Assembly (NCBI GenBank): GCA_038147395.1 | Contig: JAYQTM010000001.1 | Coordinates: forward strand, 930,001-994,000 | Length of the DNA stretch: 64,000 bases | Direction of reading: 5' to 3' | Source: Eutrophovita brisbanensis | GTDB lineage: Bacteria; Pseudomonadota; Gammaproteobacteria; Burkholderiales; Eutrophovitaceae | Part shown: piece by piece, positions 27,776 to 36,720 of the stretch | Layout: every line of letters starts with the position of its first letter | How positions within the stretch are numbered: the first letter of the stretch is position 1 | Program-made: the position numbers and the translations under genes | Notes under the pieces: model-generated | The model's input: the letters and a program-made list of their open reading frames with translations, nothing else | Database searches by the model: none | Told to the model about the DNA's origin: nothing

Positions 27776-28948
27776 ATGGCGATGAATGATCCCCAGTGGG
27801 GACGAAAAAATGATGGTCCACCCGATCTCGATGAGATCTGGAGACGGTTAAATAAACGTTTTGGTTCTTTTGGGAAAAAAACTAACGGTGGTGGGAGTGC
27901 ACCTGGCCGTCTTCCCCCGATAGGTGGAGGAATTATTATTCTGATTGCGATTCTCGTCTGGGCCGCGAGCGGAATTTACATCGTTGATGCGAGTGAGAGA
28001 GGGGTCGTCTTCCGATTCGGTCGATACCTCGAGACGACGCAACCCGGCCCTCACTGGCATATTCCGTGGCCCGTTGATAGCAAAGAGATCGTGAATGTGT
28101 CTGAAGTGAGAACCATTGAAGTGGGCTACCGAAACAACGCGAGAAACAAAGTCCCTAACGAAGCTCTGATGCTCACGGACGACGAGAATATTGTCGATTT
28201 GCAGTTTGCAGTCCAATATGTGAGAACCAACCCAGAGGAGTACCTGTTTTACAATAGAGAGCCCGACATAGCGGTGAAGCAAATCGCAGAATCTGCGATT
28301 AGGGAGATTGTAGGCAAAAGTAAAATGGATTTCGTTCTCCAGGAGGGAAGAGAAGAGATCGCCTTAAACGCAAGAGATTTGATGCAGTCGGTCTTGGATA
28401 GATACAGGACAGGTATATCTGTGAGTCAAGTAACGATGCAAAACGCTCAGCCACCTGATCAAGTTCAAGCGGCGTTCGATGATGCGGTCAAGGCAAAGCA
28501 AGATCAGGAGCGGCAGAAGAACGAAGGTCAAGCGTATTTTAATGATGTGGTTCCGAAAGCTCGTGGTACTGCGGCGAGATTGGCCCAGGAGGCTGAGGCG
28601 TATCGGGGTCGAGTGGTCGCAGCTGCAGAGGGTGAGGCGTCAAGATTCGTGAGTGTCTTGACTGAGTACGAGAAGGCGCCGAAGGTAACGAGAGAAAGAA
28701 TGTACCTCGAGGCGATGCAGACGGTCTACACAAACACAACAAAGGTTCTCGTTGATCAAAAGTCGAACAGTAACCTACTGTTTTTACCTCTGGATAGACT
28801 CATTTCAGGCTCTAGTTCGACAGCCGGCAATCGGGCTTTTGAGATGATGACGGATAATTTCTCCGATTCCAATGCAGGTGGAGATGGTCAAACCATGGGT
28901 GATCGTACGCGCGATGCATTCCGAGTTCGCGATAGGGAGAGCAGATGA
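27776..28948 (+). CDS. hflK: FtsH protease activity modulator HflK
   Basis: SPFH/prohibitin-family membrane protein that with HflC forms a large cage around FtsH. The Gly/Pro-rich cytoplasmic N-terminus (WGRKNDGPPDLDEIWRRL) precedes one transmembrane helix (GGIIILIAILVWAASGIYIV) near residues 51-70. The SPFH domain starts VDASERGVVFRFGRYLET. A long coiled coil rich in Glu/Ala/Gln follows (VKAKQDQERQKNEGQAYFND). 390 aa. Starts two bases after hflX, and its stop overlaps the hflC ATG (ATGA). Confidence 0.97.
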   Translation: MAMNDPQWGRKNDGPPDLDEIWRRLNKRFGSFGKKTNGGGSAPGRLPPIGGGIIILIAILVWAASGIYIVDASERGVVFRFGRYLETTQPGPHWHIPWPVDSKEIVNVSEVRTIEVGYRNNARNKVPNEALMLTDDENIVDLQFAVQYVRTNPEEYLFYNREPDIAVKQIAESAIREIVGKSKMDFVLQEGREEIALNARDLMQSVLDRYRTGISVSQVTMQNAQPPDQVQAAFDDAVKAKQDQERQKNEGQAYFNDVVPKARGTAARLAQEAEAYRGRVVAAAEGEASRFVSVLTEYEKAPKVTRERMYLEAMQTVYTNTTKVLVDQKSNSNLLFLPLDRLISGSSSTAGNRAFEMMTDNFSDSNAGGDGQTMGDRTRDAFRVRDRESR

Positions 28949-29802
28949 AAACCTCGATTACTACAGCACTAGTCAGCATCGCAGTTGTTCTCGGTCTTGT
29001 GAGCTCTGCTTTATTCACAGTTGATCAGAGGCAGAATGCGATGGTGTTTCGTCTCGGTGAAATTACCAGCGTTAAAACCGAGCCAGGTTTGTACTGGAAA
29101 CTTCCTATCATCGAGGATGTTCGCTTCTACGACGCGCGTATTCACACGGTAGATACGGAAGAGCCGGAACGTTTTCTCACGTCAGAGAAAAAGAATGTCC
29201 TGGTTGACTCGTTTATCAAATGGAGAATCGTAGACGTCAAGCAGTATTACATCAGCGTTGGAGGTGACGAACGCAGGGCACGGGACCGACTGAATAAGAC
29301 CGTTAACGATAGCTTGAGAGCCGAATTTGGTAAAAGAACCGTATATCAAGTTATCTCCGGTGAGAGAGATGAGATCATGGAGTTAATGCGTGAAAAGGTT
29401 GATGTTGATGCGCGAAAAATCGGTGTCGAAGTCTTGGATGTCCGTTTAAAACGAGTGGACCTGACCCAAGAAATCAGTGAGGCGGTCTATCGTCGTATGG
29501 AGGCGGAAAGAAAGAGGGTCGCTAACGAATTGAGATCGACTGGTTTTGCGGAGTCAGAGAAGATACGAGCGGACGCGGATCGAGAGCGCGAGATTATTAT
29601 CGCTGAGGCGTATCGTGATGCGCAGCAGATTAAGGGTGACGGAGATGCAAGTGCGGCTTCGATATATGCGGGAGCATTCAAGAAAAACCCTGATTTTTAC
29701 TCTTTTTACAAGAGTCTGGAGGCTTACAAACAAACGTTTAGTGATAAATCTGACATTTTGGTTGTGGAGCCTGAATCCCCTTTCTTTAAGCATATGAAGT
29801 AG
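28945..29802 (+). CDS. hflC: FtsH protease activity modulator HflC
   Basis: Partner of HflK in the periplasm-facing complex that restrains FtsH. One N-terminal transmembrane helix (TALVSIAVVLGLVSSALFTV) leads into the SPFH domain with VDQRQNAMVFRLGEI, and the C-terminal coiled coil contains EKIRADADREREIIIAEAYRDAQ in typical spacing. 285 aa. The start overlaps the hflK stop by 4 bp. The small DUF2065 gene (yjeT) that often follows hflC is not found in the 236-bp gap before hisZ. Confidence 0.97.
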   Translation: MKTSITTALVSIAVVLGLVSSALFTVDQRQNAMVFRLGEITSVKTEPGLYWKLPIIEDVRFYDARIHTVDTEEPERFLTSEKKNVLVDSFIKWRIVDVKQYYISVGGDERRARDRLNKTVNDSLRAEFGKRTVYQVISGERDEIMELMREKVDVDARKIGVEVLDVRLKRVDLTQEISEAVYRRMEAERKRVANELRSTGFAESEKIRADADREREIIIAEAYRDAQQIKGDGDASAASIYAGAFKKNPDFYSFYKSLEAYKQTFSDKSDILVVEPESPFFKHMK

Positions 29803-29899
29803 TTGAGGAAGCTGGCCTGTTGGTTAGGACGGAAAAGCAGGGGCGCAAAAATAGGCTCTTGAGCAATGTGGAGGCTGGCTTTTAGAGCTCCAAGCGATC

Positions 29900-29924
29900 G
29901 GAAAATCATCTCAAGAAATTTTCC
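29900..29924. repeat. Inverted repeat in the hflC-hisZ gap
   Basis: GGAAAAT and ATTTTCC flank an 11-nt loop, followed at once by GTAAAATATCGG. The TAAAAT at 29926-29931 may be a -10 box for hisZ-purA, which would leave a leader of about 100 nt. The rest of the 236-bp gap shows no convincing gene. Confidence 0.35.
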
Positions 29925-30038
29925 GTAAAATATCGGTTTAGATGACGTAACTGTGTATGCCTATGTCGCGACGAGCTCTTCGATTCGTGATGTCGGTGCT
30001 AGTGTTCCCGTGGTCGTGGCGTTATTTCAATAATTAGG

Positions 30039-31214
30039 GTGTCGATGTTCCCGAAGTGGCTTTTGCCTGATTACCTCGAAGATTTGTTGCCAGCGGAGGC
30101 TGCTCGCGTTGAGGCGGCGCGTAATGAGTTGATCGGCACGATGGTTTCGTATGGATACCAGCTGGTGTCTCCTCCCTTGTTGGAGCACGTTGATTCCTTG
30201 CTGACCGGATCTGGGCAAGACCTAGATTTGCAGACATTCAAGATTGTGGATCAATTGTCGGGCAGGACTCTCGGAATTCGATCCGACGTGACATCTCAAA
30301 TAGCGCGTATTGATGCTCATGTTCTAGCAAGTTCTGAGGTCGCTCGCCTGTGTTACGCCGAACGCGTGCTAAGAACAAGACCTCACGATGTGGACTCCAG
30401 TCGAGAGATTTTTCAGTTAGGGGCAGAACTTTTTGGAGCAGATGCTTTGGATGCCGACATTGAGATTACGTCTCTAATGGTTGACTGCATCAAAAAGATT
30501 TCGACGCGCCCATTGACTTTGGATCTTGGGAATGTCTCTATAGTAATGTCGGTCTCTGACTGGTTAAATCTGGACTCTAAAGATCGGTCGGCCTTTTTTT
30601 CAGCTCTTCAGGCGAAAGATACGGCTTCGCTTGAAAAGATGTCGGACTCATTGAGTTCTCAAAAACGAAAAGTGGTCATGGAGCTTCCGAAGCTCTACGG
30701 TGATGTTGCCATTTTAGATATAGCGCGTGACTTATTATCCGACGTGCCAGGTGCGCTGAGCGGTGTCGCTGAGCTCGAGAATCTTTCCGAAGAGCTCGAT
30801 GGTAGTGTCGATCAGGTGAGTTTCGATCTTGCAGAATTGCGTGGGTTTCAATATCACAGCGGCATCGTTACTGCGATCTACATCGATGGTGAGGTGAGTC
30901 CCGTATCACGCGGGGGACGTTATGATCACGTGGGTGAAGTATTCGGTCGTTCACGTAAAGCCACTGGTTTCACGATAGACCTAAGACGACTCGCTCGTTT
31001 GGGCAATGATGAGGCCTTCGTTCCTGGGGGGCGAATGATTTCAGCGCCACGCATAAGCCGTGACGCAGAACTTATGAACCTGATTAAATCGCTGCGCGAA
31101 CAAGGTGACGTTGTTATTGTTGACCTGAATATCGAGGGTAGTGAGACTGCTGACTCCAGTTCGACCCATAGGCTCGAGCGCATTGACGGGACTTGGCAGG
31201 TTGTCAGTTTGTAG
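30039..31214 (+). CDS. hisZ: ATP phosphoribosyltransferase regulatory subunit HisZ
   Basis: HisRS-like protein without synthetase activity that partners the short form of HisG in the first step of histidine synthesis. It begins FPKWLLPDYLEDLLPAEAARVEA and has RSDVTSQIARIDAHVL and a reduced His-binding signature (FDLAELRGFQYHSGIVTAIYI). It lacks the anticodon-binding domain of the true HisS at 21753-23039. Start is GTG 30039 or ATG 30045. Its presence predicts a short-form HisG elsewhere in the genome. hisZ-purA after hflC is a common gammaproteobacterial order. Confidence 0.94.
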   Translation: MSMFPKWLLPDYLEDLLPAEAARVEAARNELIGTMVSYGYQLVSPPLLEHVDSLLTGSGQDLDLQTFKIVDQLSGRTLGIRSDVTSQIARIDAHVLASSEVARLCYAERVLRTRPHDVDSSREIFQLGAELFGADALDADIEITSLMVDCIKKISTRPLTLDLGNVSIVMSVSDWLNLDSKDRSAFFSALQAKDTASLEKMSDSLSSQKRKVVMELPKLYGDVAILDIARDLLSDVPGALSGVAELENLSEELDGSVDQVSFDLAELRGFQYHSGIVTAIYIDGEVSPVSRGGRYDHVGEVFGRSRKATGFTIDLRRLARLGNDEAFVPGGRMISAPRISRDAELMNLIKSLREQGDVVIVDLNIEGSETADSSSTHRLERIDGTWQVVSL

Positions 31215-31252
31215 CCCGGTGTGGCAATAAAAATAAGAATGGGGAAATTTTG

Positions 31253-32542
31253 GTGAAAAACGTTGTCGTGATCGGCACTCAGTGGGGTGATGAGGGCAAG
31301 GGAAAAATTGTTGACTTGCTTACAGAGAAAATGTCTGGCGTAGTGCGCTTTCAAGGGGGGCACAATGCTGGGCACACGTTAGTCATCGGTGGTAAGAAGA
31401 CAGTCTTACATTTAATTCCGTCTGGAATTTTGAGAGAGAAGGTTAAATGTTTTATCGGAAATGGGGTTGTTGTATCACCTGATGCGTTGCTGCAGGAGAT
31501 TGATATGCTCAAACAGGCGGGTATTCCGGTGATGTCTCGGCTAGTTTTGAGCGATTCCTGCCCAGTCATATTGCCTTCGCATGTCCGTTTAGATCAATGC
31601 CGTGAAATTAGTCGTGGCTCTGGGAAGATCGGTACGACCGGTCGTGGAATTGGTCCAGCTTATGAGGATAAAGTCGCGAGACGGGGAATTCGAATAAAAG
31701 ACCTGTACGACGAATCTAATCTCAAAGACAAGCTTGGTGAGTTACTTTACTACCATAATTTTATGCTCAGTAAGCTCTACGGCTCAGAGTCGATAGATTT
31801 TCAGCAGACTTACGATACATTGGTGGCGAATGGTGCCTTGCTCGAAGAGATTGTTGGTGATGTATCTAGTTTGTTAAACACAGGTTTGTCCAAGGGCGAG
31901 CGATTTCTTTTTGAAGGAGCCCAAGGAGCTTTGTTGGATATTGATCACGGGACATATCCATTTGTCACTTCGAGTAATTGTGTATCTGGCGCGGCAGCTT
32001 CTGGTTCTGGAGTTGGGCCTGGCGCCTTGGATTACGTGCTGGGAATTACTAAGGCTTATACGACTCGGGTGGGATCAGGCCCCTTTCCTACAGAACTTAA
32101 TGATGAAATCGGGGCGCGTATCGCTGAGCGAGGTGCTGAGTTTGGAGCCACGACAGGCCGACCTAGGCGGTGCGGTTGGTTTGATGTGGTGGCGCTTCGA
32201 AGGTCCTCTCAAATTAATGGGCTCAGCGGTGTTTGTGTCACGAAACTCGACGTGCTTGATGGGCTAGATTCGATCAAAGTTTGCACTGGTTATCGGCTTC
32301 ATGGAGAGGTGATTGATTTGCCTCCTAGCGGCGCAGATGCGCTCTCGGAGTGTGAGCCAATTTATGAAGATTTACCTGGCTGGTCTGACTCAACCTTTGG
32401 CCTAACTCGCTGGGCGGATCTGCCGGAAAATGCTAAAAGCTACCTTGTTTACCTGGAAAAACAAATTGGCGTGCCGATTGATATTGTGTCGACCGGTCCA
32501 GATCGTTCTGAGACGATCATCAGGAATGATGACTTCGTATGA
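31253..32542 (+). CDS. purA: Adenylosuccinate synthetase
   Basis: GTP-dependent joining of IMP and aspartate, first committed step to AMP. The P-loop is GTQWGDEGKGKIVDLLTEK with the catalytic Asp near residue 13. GGHNAGHTLV, GTTGRGIGPAYEDKVARRGIR, FEGAQGALLDIDHGTYPFVTSSN (in shorter consecutive motifs) and TTGRPRRCGWFD are all present. I choose GTG 31253 (VKNVVVIG) preceded by GGGGAAAT; the longer in-frame start at 31193 lies inside hisZ and would add 20 non-homologous residues. 429 aa. Confidence 0.97.
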   Translation: MKNVVVIGTQWGDEGKGKIVDLLTEKMSGVVRFQGGHNAGHTLVIGGKKTVLHLIPSGILREKVKCFIGNGVVVSPDALLQEIDMLKQAGIPVMSRLVLSDSCPVILPSHVRLDQCREISRGSGKIGTTGRGIGPAYEDKVARRGIRIKDLYDESNLKDKLGELLYYHNFMLSKLYGSESIDFQQTYDTLVANGALLEEIVGDVSSLLNTGLSKGERFLFEGAQGALLDIDHGTYPFVTSSNCVSGAAASGSGVGPGALDYVLGITKAYTTRVGSGPFPTELNDEIGARIAERGAEFGATTGRPRRCGWFDVVALRRSSQINGLSGVCVTKLDVLDGLDSIKVCTGYRLHGEVIDLPPSGADALSECEPIYEDLPGWSDSTFGLTRWADLPENAKSYLVYLEKQIGVPIDIVSTGPDRSETIIRNDDFV

Positions 32543-32580
32543 TGAATTTTTGGTGCCCGACATACTCCTGTTTTAATCAC

Positions 32581-32667
32581 TGGTGCCCGGAAGAGGACTC
32601 GAACCTCCACAGTGTTGCCACTACCAAGACCTGAACCTGGCGCGTCTACCAATTCCGCCATCCGGGC
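32581..32667 (-). tRNA. tRNA-Leu (anticodon CAG)
   Basis: Read on the minus strand, the 87-nt gene starts GCCCGGATGGCGGAATTGG. It has an anticodon stem CCAGG/CTTGG around the loop TTCAGGT (anticodon CAG), a long variable arm typical of class II tRNAs, the T-loop GGTTCGAGTCC, an acceptor end TCCGGGC, the discriminator A and an encoded CCA. It is antiparallel to purA and rnr on either side. The short sequence TGGTGCCCG, equal to its 3' end, is repeated 30 bp further downstream at 32551-32559. Confidence 0.96.
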
Positions 32668-32727
32668 TGAAGCGCGACTCTATCTATACCTAAATGGCCT
32701 GTCAATCGTTGATCATATTTTAGGTTA

Positions 32728-34926
32728 GTGATGGCTAAGTTTGATAAAAGGAAGTCGAGTCGAATGGGGCGTAAAGGGGGCTCGAAGAAAGGGCGAGATG
32801 CTGCTCTCGACTCTTTAAAAGTCTTGATCCTGAGAAACATTGCTGATCACGATGGGTTGCTGACGATCCAAACTCTGGGGGCGCGCCAATCTTTGAAAGA
32901 TCATCCGAAGCAGTCGATTGAACGGTCAGTCAAAGAGCTTTTGAAGAGAAAGTTTTTGAAATTGACGGCTGATCATTTTCTTTGCCTTGGGGATTCTCTA
33001 AGGATGTATCGGGGAGAGATAATCCTCAATAGTTCTGGCTTTGGATTTTTTAAGCACGGAGATGGCGACGATTGGTATATTCCGTCGGAGTATGTGGCGG
33101 GTTATCTTTCTGGAGATCAGGTTGACGCGATACATATTGCGCAGCCCGATATGGAACGCTCCGACGTGGCCGTTCCCATACAGCTCGTGGTGCCAGTTAG
33201 TCGCAAAGTTGTTGCCGTCATCGAAAGTTACCGTGATAAAACTTTTCCAAGATCGCTCGCTGGGGCGATTCCAGGCAGATTTGAATGGTCCCAAAAAGTA
33301 CCGATTCAGCTCGAGCACATGGACGTTTGTGTTGTCGAGCTTCTGGCCTACGATAATGCTGACCGATCTTGGAACGTTAGATTTGTTAAGAGGCTTGGCT
33401 CTATCACGGACCCAGGAATAGAAAACAGTATATCGATCGTCAAGCACAACATTTCCGACGAGTTCTCTCCGGAAGTTTCGCAGGAAGTCGATCGTATTCC
33501 TGATCAAGTTCTCTCTTCTGAACTCGCCAATCGCGTTGATCTGCGAGACGAGCCTTTCGTAACGATTGATGGCCCTTCTGCAAGAGATTTCGACGACGCG
33601 GTGTTTGTTTTCAAAGAGGGTGATGATTTCGTACTCCAGGTGGCGATAGCAGATGTGAGCCACTACGTTTCCGATGGTAGCGCGATCGATCAAGCTGCAC
33701 GAGAGCGGGGGACCAGCACGTACTTTCCTGCCAAAGCTGTTCCAATGCTCCCGGATCCACTCTCGTCGGGAATATGTTCGTTACTGCCCCATAGCGACAG
33801 ACTTGTTGTTGTCGCTCGAATACACTTTGATGGTGAGGGTCATGTCATCGATTCGAAATTCTCGCTGGGGGTCATTAATTCACATAGGCGATTGACCTAT
33901 GAGGAGGTGGATGGATATTTGCTCTCCCCTCAGAACGAATTGCCGAAATTAGCTCCCCGAGTTCACGACAACTTGAAAGTGCTCAAGGAGTTCACTGAGG
34001 TAATGTTAAAGCAGCGGCAGGCACGAGGAGCCTTGGATTTAGAAACCGTTGAGCCAATATACGAATTTGACTCGCAAGGAGCGGTTGTCGGTGTGTCCGA
34101 TTCGTCGCGCTACTTCGCACACAAGATGATTGAGGAGTCGATGTTGGTCGCGAATGTCTGTGCAGCAAATTTCCTCGAAAAACAAGGAGTTCAATTCCTC
34201 AGAAGAGTTCACCCGCCTCCAGATTTGAAGAAAGTAACCCAACTTTCAGACCGGCTCTCTATTTTTGGTATTAAAGCGCTTCCGGATGATGTTGCAAGTG
34301 CGCGTGATTATTCTGAGGTGCTCACGGAGGCCTTTGACCATCCTTCAAGAAAATCAATTAGCTCATTGATTTTGAGGTCTATGAGTCAGGCGTTTTACTC
34401 AGAAAAAAAGGGAGGTCACTTTGGGTTAAATTACGATTGTTACACGCATTTCACCTCGCCCATCAGGCGATATCCTGATTTGGATGTCCATAGAAAGATT
34501 AAAAGCGTTATTTCGAAAACGAAGTTAATCGATCAAAATTTGGATGAGCTGGCGGTCTTGTGTTCGCATCAAGAGCGTAATTCAGATAAAGCGTCGCGAT
34601 TTGTCCAAGGGTGGTTGAGTGCCTTGGTTGCGCAAGCACATATACGTGAAGAATTTGATGGTACTGTCACCAGTGTCGTGTCATTCGGGTGTTTTGTAAA
34701 TGTAGACGCGATTAACGTAGAGGGGTTGGTGCATGTAACGGACTTGGGTGGAGACTACTTTTATTATGACTCAGTAATGGGGATTTTAGTCGGTGAGCGG
34801 TCGGGATTACAGCTATATCCCGGCGTCCGATTGCGTGTTCAAATTACTAAGGCTGATATCGAAAGTGGCCAAATTAATTTGAGATTATCCAAGCAAGGAA
34901 AGCGAGTCGGTGGGCGCTGGACATAA
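32728..34926 (+). CDS. rnr: Ribonuclease R
   Basis: Processive 3'-5' exoribonuclease that degrades structured RNA and takes part in trans-translation quality control. The basic N-terminus (RMGRKGGSKKGRD) is followed by an HTH-like domain and cold-shock domains. The RNB catalytic domain has the acidic motif DGPSARDFDDAVFV near residue 282, DVSHYV, and HFTSPIRRYPDLDVHR. An S1 domain ends the protein (EEFDGTVTSVVSFGCFVN). Start GTG 32728 or ATG 32731. 732 aa, slightly shorter than the E. coli enzyme with a reduced C-terminal basic tail. Overlaps rlmB by 17 bp. Confidence 0.97.
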   Translation: MMAKFDKRKSSRMGRKGGSKKGRDAALDSLKVLILRNIADHDGLLTIQTLGARQSLKDHPKQSIERSVKELLKRKFLKLTADHFLCLGDSLRMYRGEIILNSSGFGFFKHGDGDDWYIPSEYVAGYLSGDQVDAIHIAQPDMERSDVAVPIQLVVPVSRKVVAVIESYRDKTFPRSLAGAIPGRFEWSQKVPIQLEHMDVCVVELLAYDNADRSWNVRFVKRLGSITDPGIENSISIVKHNISDEFSPEVSQEVDRIPDQVLSSELANRVDLRDEPFVTIDGPSARDFDDAVFVFKEGDDFVLQVAIADVSHYVSDGSAIDQAARERGTSTYFPAKAVPMLPDPLSSGICSLLPHSDRLVVVARIHFDGEGHVIDSKFSLGVINSHRRLTYEEVDGYLLSPQNELPKLAPRVHDNLKVLKEFTEVMLKQRQARGALDLETVEPIYEFDSQGAVVGVSDSSRYFAHKMIEESMLVANVCAANFLEKQGVQFLRRVHPPPDLKKVTQLSDRLSIFGIKALPDDVASARDYSEVLTEAFDHPSRKSISSLILRSMSQAFYSEKKGGHFGLNYDCYTHFTSPIRRYPDLDVHRKIKSVISKTKLIDQNLDELAVLCSHQERNSDKASRFVQGWLSALVAQAHIREEFDGTVTSVVSFGCFVNVDAINVEGLVHVTDLGGDYFYYDSVMGILVGERSGLQLYPGVRLRVQITKADIESGQINLRLSKQGKRVGGRWT

Positions 34927-35662
34927 AAAATATATCTATGGGTTTCATGCTGTTGAGTCTCGGATTCGAGTGGCGTCTTCGAGCGTGATGGAGATTTACC
35001 TTGATGAAAATCGAAGTGATGCTCGGTGTTTAAGGTTGATTGAGTTAAGTCAGCAATACAAAATTAAAGTGAGCTATGTTGATCAGTTGGTTCTTCGAGA
35101 CATTGTTCCCGAGGCATCGCACCAGGGGGTTGTTGCATTAACCGACACCAATTTAACGTTGATGAATCAAGGTCAGTTGATGCAACGTTGCGGAGACTTT
35201 GAGTTAATCTTGGCACTCGATGGTGTGACGGATCCGAGAAATCTCGGTGCGATCCTCCGTACGGCTTGTGGTCTGGGGGTTGATGCGGTCATTGCGCCGA
35301 AAGATAAGTCGTGTGGTCTCACCGATGTTGTTGAAAAAACAGCGAGTGGCGCGGCATCGATTATTCCCTATGTTCAAGTCACGAACCTGTCGCGGTCACT
35401 CAGAGAGCTTAAGGGTGAGGGGTTTTGGATCGTGGGTACTGATGGTAATGCTGATCAAACCATCAGTGATCTGGACCTTCGAGGGAAGTCTATATTGGTC
35501 TTTGGAAGCGAGGGGGCGGGCATGAGGCGCTTGACCCGCGAAACCTGTGATTTCTTGGCTCGCGTACCGATGGCAGGGACATCCATGATCGACAGTTTCA
35601 ATGTGTCAGTTGCCGTGGGTATCTGTCTCTACGAGGCAAACAGACAAAGGAAATGTGTCTAA
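34910..35662 (+). CDS. rlmB: 23S rRNA (guanosine-2'-O)-methyltransferase RlmB
   Basis: SPOUT-class enzyme methylating the ribose of G2251 in 23S rRNA. The N-terminal substrate-binding domain starts YIYGFHAVESRI. The SPOUT knot has LILALDGVTDPRNLGAILRTA, with Asn and Arg of DPRNLGAI as key residues, LVFGSEGAGMRRL as motif 2, and ARVPMAGTSMIDSFNVSVAVGI as motif 3. Start GTG 34910 lies inside the end of rnr, which is the standard rnr-rlmB arrangement. 250 aa. Confidence 0.97.
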   Translation: MGAGHKKYIYGFHAVESRIRVASSSVMEIYLDENRSDARCLRLIELSQQYKIKVSYVDQLVLRDIVPEASHQGVVALTDTNLTLMNQGQLMQRCGDFELILALDGVTDPRNLGAILRTACGLGVDAVIAPKDKSCGLTDVVEKTASGAASIIPYVQVTNLSRSLRELKGEGFWIVGTDGNADQTISDLDLRGKSILVFGSEGAGMRRLTRETCDFLARVPMAGTSMIDSFNVSVAVGICLYEANRQRKCV

Positions 35663-35707
35663 CGGCGAGTGACGCAACTAAATTCCGCCTCTAAGACTGG
35701 TTTAGGC

Positions 35708-35713
35708 TATAAT
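35708..35713 (+). promoter_or_regulatory. Candidate rpsB promoter -10 box
   Basis: A consensus TATAAT lies ~125 bp before rpsB and is followed by a GC-rich discriminator (TTCGCGC), the usual mark of stringently controlled ribosomal promoters. The matching -35 region is poor. Confidence 0.5.
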
Positions 35714-35719
35714 TTCGCG

Positions 35720-35836
35720 CTCGGTGTCTTACGGCAGTAGCGTAGTCATCAAAAATTCACACATCCGCGCGATTCGTTGGGGTGCCATCTTAAGTGGTTC
35801 CTGCGGATGGAGGTTAAACCCGAACAGGAGATTAGT
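35720..35836 (+). promoter_or_regulatory. Probable rpsB mRNA leader
   Basis: About 117 nt of untranslated sequence precedes the S2 start. It contains GGTTCCTGCGGATGGAGGTTAAACC, in which GGTT and AACC can pair, and a strong AGGAG ribosome site. In E. coli and relatives the rpsB leader is the target of S2 autoregulation; I infer the same here from position and structure potential, without an alignment. Confidence 0.4.
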
Positions 35837-36589
35837 ATGTCTGTCACAATGAGAGAAATGCTCGAGGCAGGTGTCCATTTTGGACATCAAACGAAGTTCT
35901 GGAATCCGAAAATGGCACCTTTTATTTTCGGGCACCGAAACAAAATTCACATCGTCAATTTGGAAAAAACGATCACAATGTATCGTGATGCGATTTCCTA
36001 CGCGCGACAACTGTCAGCCAACAAAGGAAAGATTTTGTTTGTTGGGACGAAGCGGCAAGCTCGTGACATCATAAAAGAGGAAGCGTTACGCGCTGGCGCC
36101 CCATTCGTTAATCATCGATGGCTCGGGGGTATGCTGACTAACTTTAAAACCGTCAAGGAGTCGACCAAGCGACTTCGCGAAATGGAGACTCTCGTTACCG
36201 ATGGCTCCATTGAAAAGATGTCAAAGAAAGAAAGCTTGTTTTACCAAAGAGAGATCGCAAAGCTCGATCAAAGTTTGGGTGGGATCAAGGATATGGCTGC
36301 CTTGCCTGATGCCTTATTTATCGTCGATGTCGGTTACCAGAAAATTGCGGTTGAGGAGGCGAATAAACTGGGGATTCCCGTCATTGGCGTTGTTGATACG
36401 AATCACTCGCCAGAGGGCATCGATTATGTGATTCCCGGCAATGACGATGCGAGTAAGGCGATTCGTTTATACGCGAGGGGGATTGCAGATGCAATCCTCG
36501 CTGGTCGCGAGCAGTCAGTTAATGAGATCGTCAAGTCTGAAGAGGAGTTTGTCGAAGTTGACGGTGAGGATGATCCTAGCGAGAGCTAG
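35837..36589 (+). CDS. rpsB: 30S ribosomal protein S2
   Basis: Small-subunit protein at the back of the 30S body, needed for S1 binding. It begins MSVTMREMLEAGVHFGHQTK and contains NPKMAPFIFGHRNKIHIVNL, VGTKRQARDIIKEEA, RWLGGMLTNFKTVK and the C-terminal LGIPVIGVVDTNHSPEGIDY. Start ATG 35837 is fixed by the AGGAG seven bases upstream; an in-frame ATG at 35777 would add 20 leader residues. Ends with an acidic tail. 250 aa. rpsB-tsf order is conserved. Confidence 0.98.
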   Translation: MSVTMREMLEAGVHFGHQTKFWNPKMAPFIFGHRNKIHIVNLEKTITMYRDAISYARQLSANKGKILFVGTKRQARDIIKEEALRAGAPFVNHRWLGGMLTNFKTVKESTKRLREMETLVTDGSIEKMSKKESLFYQREIAKLDQSLGGIKDMAALPDALFIVDVGYQKIAVEEANKLGIPVIGVVDTNHSPEGIDYVIPGNDDASKAIRLYARGIADAILAGREQSVNEIVKSEEEFVEVDGEDDPSES

Positions 36590-36606
36590 ACACCAAGACA
36601 AACCAG

Positions 36607-36628
36607 TTTGGGGGCTATGGCCCCCAAA
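36607..36628 (+). terminator. Hairpin between rpsB and tsf
   Basis: TTTGGGGGC and GCCCCCAAA form a perfect 9-bp stem around a TATG loop, 17 bp after the rpsB stop, followed by TTTATGTT. It resembles an intrinsic terminator with a weak U tract. It likely gives partial termination, reducing tsf relative to rpsB, as is known for the E. coli operon. Confidence 0.7.
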
Positions 36629-36720
36629 TTTATGTTGGCGCTAGGAAAAATTCACAAGTTTCGCGCAATCTAAAATGATCCGTGTGAAGCGTTTAGGAAA
36701 ATTGTTAAGGAGTTATCAGT

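Noticed and set aside
29956..30036. Possible 26-codon peptide (ATG 29956) before hisZ
   Set aside because: No ribosome site and no match to DUF2065 or any small family I recognise.
32449..32661. Minus-strand open frame beginning MAELVDAPGSG
   Set aside because: It is the translation of the tRNA-Leu gene, a well-known false protein.
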